A DNA stretch of 64,000 bases from the NCBI RefSeq assembly GCF_019931675.1, contig NZ_CP082922.1, positions 62,001 to 126,000 on the forward strand, written 5' to 3'. Source of the stretch: Nocardioides rotundus (GTDB lineage Bacteria > Actinomycetota > Actinomycetes > Propionibacteriales > Nocardioidaceae). Both the position numbers and the translations under genes were made by a program. Shown here in pieces: positions 60,020 to 64,000 of the stretch (positions are counted from its first letter, which is position 1; each line of letters begins with the position of its first letter). The notes beneath the pieces are model-generated. The model made no database searches, was not told the DNA's origin, and saw only the letters and a list, made by a program, of their open reading frames with translations.

Positions 60020-60742
60020 CTAGGTCGCGCCGGCCGTTCCCGTCCCCGGTTCCTTGGTATCGGGAGGGAGGGTCCAGACCAGGAGCAGGGAGGATGCCGT
60101 CGCGTGCAGCGGGCCGCAGCCACCGCTCGCCCGCAGCGCGTCCCCGTCGGCCAGGGCGGCCGACCCGTCGGGGAGGGTCAGCCCGCCGCCCGCGACCAGC
60201 AGGTGGTGACGGTAGCCGTCGGGGAGCTCGAGCGCGGCCCCCTCCGGCAGGGTGCCGGCCCGCAGCTCGGCGCCCCGCACGCCGACGGGGAGGCCGCCCT
60301 GCCCGACGACCCGGACCAGCCCCTCGCCCAGCTCGGGGGCGCGCACGTGCGCCCGTGAGGGAGCCCCGCCCGGGGAGTCGGGCCGCAGCCAGGTCTGGAC
60401 GAACCGGGTCGGGCCGTCGCCGGCCAGCTCGGCGTGCCGGATCCCGTCCCCCGCGGACTGGGCGAGCACGCTGCCGGGTCCCAGGATCGCCGTACCGTCG
60501 GCGTCGGTGTGGTGGAGCGCACCCTGGACCACCCAGGTGACGATCTCGATGTCGCTGTGGCCGTGGTCGGGATATCCGGCGTGCGGTGCGAGGCGGTCGT
60601 CGTTGAGGGCGATCAGCCGACCGAAGCCGAGGTTGGCGGGGTGGTAGTGGCGGCCGAAGGAGAAGGAGTGCCGGGTGTCCCGGCCGTCCTCGCGGGTGCG
60701 GAATCGTTCCGATCCGGGGTACACGACGAGGCTCATCGACAT
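60020..60742 (-). CDS. Pirin family protein
   Basis: The 240-residue bicupin has the pirin N-terminal pattern DTRHSFSFGRHYHPANLGFG, PHAGYPDHGHSDIEIVTWVV and the motif ILGPGSVLAQSAGDGIRHAE, which supplies the metal-binding histidines. The C-terminal cupin is shorter and lacks obvious ligands. Pirins can act as quercetinases or redox-sensing regulators, and the role here is unknown. Its start lies only 11 bases from the oppositely oriented GTG of the GH1 locus. Confidence 0.9.
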   Translation of the reverse strand: MSMSLVVYPGSERFRTREDGRDTRHSFSFGRHYHPANLGFGRLIALNDDRLAPHAGYPDHGHSDIEIVTWVVQGALHHTDADGTAILGPGSVLAQSAGDGIRHAELAGDGPTRFVQTWLRPDSPGGAPSRAHVRAPELGEGLVRVVGQGGLPVGVRGAELRAGTLPEGAALELPDGYRHHLLVAGGGLTLPDGSAALADGDALRASGGCGPLHATASSLLLVWTLPPDTKEPGTGTAGAT

Positions 60743-60757
60743 ATCGTCCCCCTGTGA

Positions 60758-62116
60758 CTGCTCTTTTCCGCTGCCCGGGGGTTCCCCCAGCTGCCTCCGG
60801 GGTTCCTCTTCGGGACGGCCACGGCGGCCTATCCCGTGGAGGGTGCGTGGGACGCCGACGGCAAGGGGCGCTCGATCTGGGACACCTTCACCCACGCCGG
60901 TGGCGGGGTGGTCGACGACGCGACCGGCGACGTGGCGAGCGACCACTACCGGCGGTGGCCCGAGGACGTGGAGATGCTGGCCGACCTCGGCACGAACAGT
61001 CACCGCTTCTCGGTCTCCTGGCCGCGGGTCCAGCCCGCCGGTCGTGGCCCGGCCAACGCCGCGGGGCTGGACCACTACGACCGGCTGGTCGACGGCCTGC
61101 TCGCCGCGGGGCAGCACCTGATGGCCACGCTCTACCACTGGGACCTCCCGCAGGCGCTGGAGGACGACGGGGGCTGGCTGAACCGCGAGACCGCGGCCCG
61201 GTTCGGGGAGTACGCCGCCCTGGTCGGCGAGCGGCTCGGCGACCGGGTCACCCACTGGATCCCCGTCCAGGAGCCCGGCATCGCCACGATGCTCGGCTAC
61301 GGCATCGGCCGGCACGCCCCGGGCAAGCGGCTGTCGCTGAACGCCTTCCCTGCCGCCCACCACCTGCTGATGGCGCACGGCGCCGGTGCCGTGGCGCTGC
61401 GGAGCTCGGGGGCGCGGGGGGCGGTGGGCTGCGCGAACAGCCACGCACCGATGTGGCCGGCCTCCGACGACGACGCGGACGTCGGCGCGTCCAAGCTGCT
61501 GGACGCGATCTGGAACGCGACCTATACCGAGGCGATGCTGCTGGGGCGCTATCCCGAGGACCTGCAGCCGCTGATGGAGCTCGTCGTCCGGCCCGGGGAC
61601 ATGCCGCTGATCCGGCAGCCGTTGGACTTCTACGGCATCAACTACGCGACCCCGGTGCGGGTGGGTGCTCCGTCCGGGGACGCGGACCTGCCCTTCGAGC
61701 TGCTCCCCGTCCTGGGGCGGCCGACGACCGACGGGGGCTGGCCGGTCGTGCCGGAGGCGCTGCAGGAGCTGCTGCTGCTGATGCGCGCCCGCTACCGCGC
61801 CGCCCTCCCGCCGCTGGTGGTCACCCAGGTCGGCTGCGCCTACGGCACCGGGCCGGACGAGGCGGGCGTGGTCGACGACCAGGCCCGGATCGACTTCCAC
61901 CGCGACCACCTGCAGGCGGTCGCGACCGTGGTGCGCCAGGGCGTGGACGTGCGCGGCTACTTCGCCTGGAGCCTGCTCGACGGCTTCGAGTGGGGCGACG
62001 GCTTCAGCCAGCGTTTCGGCCTGGTGTACGTCGACCACGCCACCCTGGCCCGCACGCCGAAGCGCTCCTTCGACTGGTTCCGCGACCTGATCGCCGCGCA
62101 GCCCCGCAACGACTGA
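60758..62116 (+). CDS. Degenerate glycoside hydrolase family 1 protein, N terminus out of frame with its start codon
   Basis: The body is a clear GH1 TIM barrel: GFLFGTATAAYPVEGAWDAD, SVSWPRVQPAGRG, LYHWDLPQALEDDGGW, DFYGINYATPV and WSLLDGFEWGDGFSQRFGLV. Key residues are changed. The nucleophile motif T-E-N-G reads VTQVGCAYG (Glu to Gln), the acid/base motif N-E-P reads VQEP, and the sugar-binding Gln of YQIEGA is Pro. The family N terminus (PPGFLFG) lies upstream of the first normal start in frame (GTG 60836). A GTG at 60754 would supply the start only if one G of the GGGGG run were removed. The annotated start is therefore the CTG at 60758. Hydrolytic activity is unlikely. Confidence 0.75.
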   Translation: MLFSAARGFPQLPPGFLFGTATAAYPVEGAWDADGKGRSIWDTFTHAGGGVVDDATGDVASDHYRRWPEDVEMLADLGTNSHRFSVSWPRVQPAGRGPANAAGLDHYDRLVDGLLAAGQHLMATLYHWDLPQALEDDGGWLNRETAARFGEYAALVGERLGDRVTHWIPVQEPGIATMLGYGIGRHAPGKRLSLNAFPAAHHLLMAHGAGAVALRSSGARGAVGCANSHAPMWPASDDDADVGASKLLDAIWNATYTEAMLLGRYPEDLQPLMELVVRPGDMPLIRQPLDFYGINYATPVRVGAPSGDADLPFELLPVLGRPTTDGGWPVVPEALQELLLLMRARYRAALPPLVVTQVGCAYGTGPDEAGVVDDQARIDFHRDHLQAVATVVRQGVDVRGYFAWSLLDGFEWGDGFSQRFGLVYVDHATLARTPKRSFDWFRDLIAAQPRND

Positions 62117-62125
62117 GCCGCGACG

Positions 62126-63286
62126 TCAGTCGGCGCCGAAGAGGTCGCGCGTCCACACCTTGTCCGCGACCGGCGCGAGCTCGGGGACCATCCGGTTGGC
62201 CAGGATCACCTCGGCGCGCTCACTGAAGTCGCCGAGGTCCCGGCACACGGTCGCGCCGAGGAACTCCTTGCCGGCCAGGCCGGGCTCGTAGACGAGCAGG
62301 TCCACGCCGGCGTCGGAGAGCCGCTCCATGACCCCGATCACCGCCGAGGAGCGGAAGTTGTCCGACCCCGCCTTCATGGTCAGCCGGTGCACACCGACGA
62401 CCCGGGGCCGGCGGGAGAGCACGTCCGCGGCGACCACGTCCATCCGCGTGGTGTTGGCCTCCACGACCGCTCGGATCAGATTCTGCGGGACCCCGGCGTA
62501 GTTCGCGAGCAGCTGCCGGGTGTCCTTGGGCAGGCAGTAGCCGCCGTACCCGAACGACGGGTTGTTGTAGTGCCCGCCGATCCGCGCGTCCAGGCCGACG
62601 CCGTCGATCACCTCGCGGCTGTCCAGGCCGTGCAGCAGGGCGTAGGAGTCGAGCTCGTTGAAGAACGCCACCCGCATCGCGAGGTAGGTGTTGGCGAACA
62701 GCTTGATCGCCTCGGCCTCGGTGGAGCCGGTGACGAGCACGGGGACGGTGTCGGTGTCGGCGCCCTTGACCAGCAGCTGCGCGAACCATCGCGCCCGGTC
62801 GGAGTCCTCGCCGACCACGATCCGCGAGGGGTGCAGGTTGTCGTGCAGCGCCCGGCCCTCGCGGAGGAACTCGGGGGAGAAGAACACGTCGTCGGCGTCC
62901 AGGGAGTCGACGTACCCCACCGGGACGGTGGACTTGATGACCATGGTCGCCTCCGGCGCCAGGCGGCGTACGTCGGCCATCACCGCCTCCACCGAGCGGG
63001 TGTCGAAGCTGTCGGTCGCGGTGTCGTAGTCGGTCGGGGTCGCGATGACCACGAACTCGGCGTCGGCGTAGGCGGACTCGGGGTCGGTGGTGAAGGTGAG
63101 GTCGAGGTCCTCCTCGGCGAGGAACCGGGCCAGGTCCGCGTCCTGGATCGGAGTGCCTCCCGAGCGCAGCTCGGCGACCCGTTCGGCGTCGACGTCGAGC
63201 CCGACCACGGTGCAGCTGCGCGCCAGGACGGCGGCGACGGAGAGCCCGACGTACCCCAGGCCGGCCACGGCGATGCGGGTGCTCAT
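62126..63286 (-). CDS. ugd: UDP-glucose 6-dehydrogenase
   Basis: The 386-residue enzyme oxidises UDP-glucose to UDP-glucuronate with two NAD. It has RIAVAGLGYVGLSVAAVLA, VVIATPTDYD, KSTVPVGYVD, FSPEFLREGRALHDNLHPSR and the catalytic cysteine in GYGGYCLPKDT. The size and motifs match the Klebsiella/E. coli-type Ugd of capsule loci. It stands alone here without glycosyltransferase genes, and its neighbours suggest no specific polymer. Confidence 0.95.
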   Translation of the reverse strand: MSTRIAVAGLGYVGLSVAAVLARSCTVVGLDVDAERVAELRSGGTPIQDADLARFLAEEDLDLTFTTDPESAYADAEFVVIATPTDYDTATDSFDTRSVEAVMADVRRLAPEATMVIKSTVPVGYVDSLDADDVFFSPEFLREGRALHDNLHPSRIVVGEDSDRARWFAQLLVKGADTDTVPVLVTGSTEAEAIKLFANTYLAMRVAFFNELDSYALLHGLDSREVIDGVGLDARIGGHYNNPSFGYGGYCLPKDTRQLLANYAGVPQNLIRAVVEANTTRMDVVAADVLSRRPRVVGVHRLTMKAGSDNFRSSAVIGVMERLSDAGVDLLVYEPGLAGKEFLGATVCRDLGDFSERAEVILANRMVPELAPVADKVWTRDLFGAD

Positions 63287-63361
63287 GGCATCGACGGTCC
63301 GCGCGCCGGATGTCGGGCAGGTGAACGCCGTGCGGGGGTTCGGGTGTCGGGTCGGTGGCGC

Positions 63362-64000
63362 TCAGGCGAGCGCGGCGGCCATCCGGCGGACGATCTCGGT
63401 GAGCCGCTCGGGAGAGGTGGCGATGTTGAGCCGGACATGACCGGGCAGGTCCGGCTGGAACAGCCGGCCGTCCTGCACCCACACCCGCGCGTGCTGCAGC
63501 GCCACGCCTGCCGGGTCGTCGTGGTAGGCGCGCAGGTCCAGCCAGGCGAGGTACGTCGCCTCCAGCGGCCGCATCCGCGCCGCGGGCAGGTGCTCGGCCA
63601 GCAGGCGCGCGAGCAGGTCCCGCTGGGCGGAGAGCCGGGCGCGGAGCGCGGTCAGCCAGGCGTCACCGTCGCGGAACGCCGCGGTCGCTGCGATCACCCC
63701 GAGCGGGGACCAGGAGTCGTTGCGGGCCATCGGCGCCGCCAGCAGCCGCCGCATGGTCGCCTCGTCCCCCGTGACGATCTGGGCGCAGCGCAGCCCCGGG
63801 GTGTTGAACGCCTTGGAGGCGGCGGTGACCGCGACGGCGTGGTCGGCGGTGCCCTCGATGCTGAGGTAGGAGACGTGCTCGTGACCGTCGAGCACGAGCG
63901 GCGCGTGGATCTCGTCGCTGACCACCCGTGCCCCGTGGCGCACGACCACGTCCCGGATCCCCTCGAGCTCGGCCCGGGTGAACACCCGGCCCCACGGGTT
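63362..64000 (-). CDS. MalY/PatB-type cystathionine beta-lyase, 5' end cut by the window
   Basis: The visible 212 residues are the C-terminal part of a fold-type I PLP enzyme. They start in NPWGRVFTRAELEGI and continue through VVSDEIHAPLVLDG and the PLP lysine in TAASKAFNTPGLRCAQIV, then VRLNIATSPERLTEIVRR at the end. MalY/PatB enzymes cleave C-S bonds in cystathionine and related thioethers. The frame stays open to base 64000, so the N terminus is outside the window. Confidence 0.9.
   Translation of the reverse strand, partial: NPWGRVFTRAELEGIRDVVVRHGARVVSDEIHAPLVLDGHEHVSYLSIEGTADHAVAVTAASKAFNTPGLRCAQIVTGDEATMRRLLAAPMARNDSWSPLGVIAATAAFRDGDAWLTALRARLSAQRDLLARLLAEHLPAARMRPLEATYLAWLDLRAYHDDPAGVALQHARVWVQDGRLFQPDLPGHVRLNIATSPERLTEIVRRMAAALA

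Noticed and set aside
62121-62150. Fifth family B repeat at the end of ugd
   Set aside because: Only CAGTCGGCGCC matches, and it encodes the conserved C terminus of the enzyme. There is no second half or second unit.

Overview
The window comes from a high-GC (about 72 percent by eye) actinobacterium. Gene content, GTG starts, very short intergenic gaps, many leaderless starts and the protein families together suggest the Nocardioidaceae, probably Nocardioides or a close relative. This placement is inference. No rRNA, tRNA, prophage, transposase or CRISPR locus is visible. The first gene (BCCT transporter) and the last gene (MalY/PatB aminotransferase) are cut by the window ends.

Layout. 1-6143: a glycine-betaine-type block (BCCT transporter, FAD/GcvT dimethylglycine or sarcosine dehydrogenase, EtfB, EtfA). 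6155-6488: a two-armed array of 31-bp repeats. 6558-13850: M15 lipoprotein peptidase, quinone-oxidoreductase-like protein, M13 metallopeptidase, ComB-like phosphatase, RecQ helicase fused to a phosphoribosyltransferase domain. 13895-23351: a cobalamin salvage locus with a CobC-like decarboxylase, a cobalamin riboswitch, then btuFCD-like importer genes, cobQ, cbiZ, cbiB/cobD, cobU, cobT and cobS, most joined by 4-bp stop/start overlaps. 23446-26876: SNF2 helicase plus SWIM zinc-finger protein. 26883-32189: a TetR regulator divergent from a leucine-degradation operon (acyl-CoA carboxylase beta, alpha with biotin carrier, HMG-CoA lyase), with two matching 18-bp operators.

32215-39130: sulfotransferase, EcsC, aat, VKOR plus DsbA-like pair, Fpg/Nei glycosylase, LysE exporter and an AAA ATPase. 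39131-41158: a lower-GC patch with a 54-residue gene and an unrecognised 463-residue membrane protein. 41159-49064: small membrane proteins, UBP zinc finger, NAD-binding protein, EEP hydrolase, VOC protein, GlsB, second sulfotransferase, HU, YihY and an SRPBCC protein. 49152-51400: threonine catabolism (tdh-kbl). 51483-53618: three paralogous orphan NarL-type regulators. 53661-64000: thioredoxin-rhodanese fusion, double-GNAT, YceI, a 44-residue gene, argG, penicillin-binding lipoprotein, pirin, a degenerate GH1 protein, UDP-glucose dehydrogenase and the MalY/PatB fragment.

The most unusual content is repetitive. Three unrelated short-repeat families are present. Family A carries GGTCTCGACAGGCTCGACC (3 loci), family B is a 21-bp unit (4 loci) and family C is the 31-bp array. 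Copies of A and B lie inside, or form the start of, four conserved genes without breaking the frame. Other notable points are a GH1 protein that lacks its catalytic nucleophile and has an out-of-frame N terminus, a strong excess of the 9-mer GGTACGGCG, and terminators whose loop carries the stop codon.
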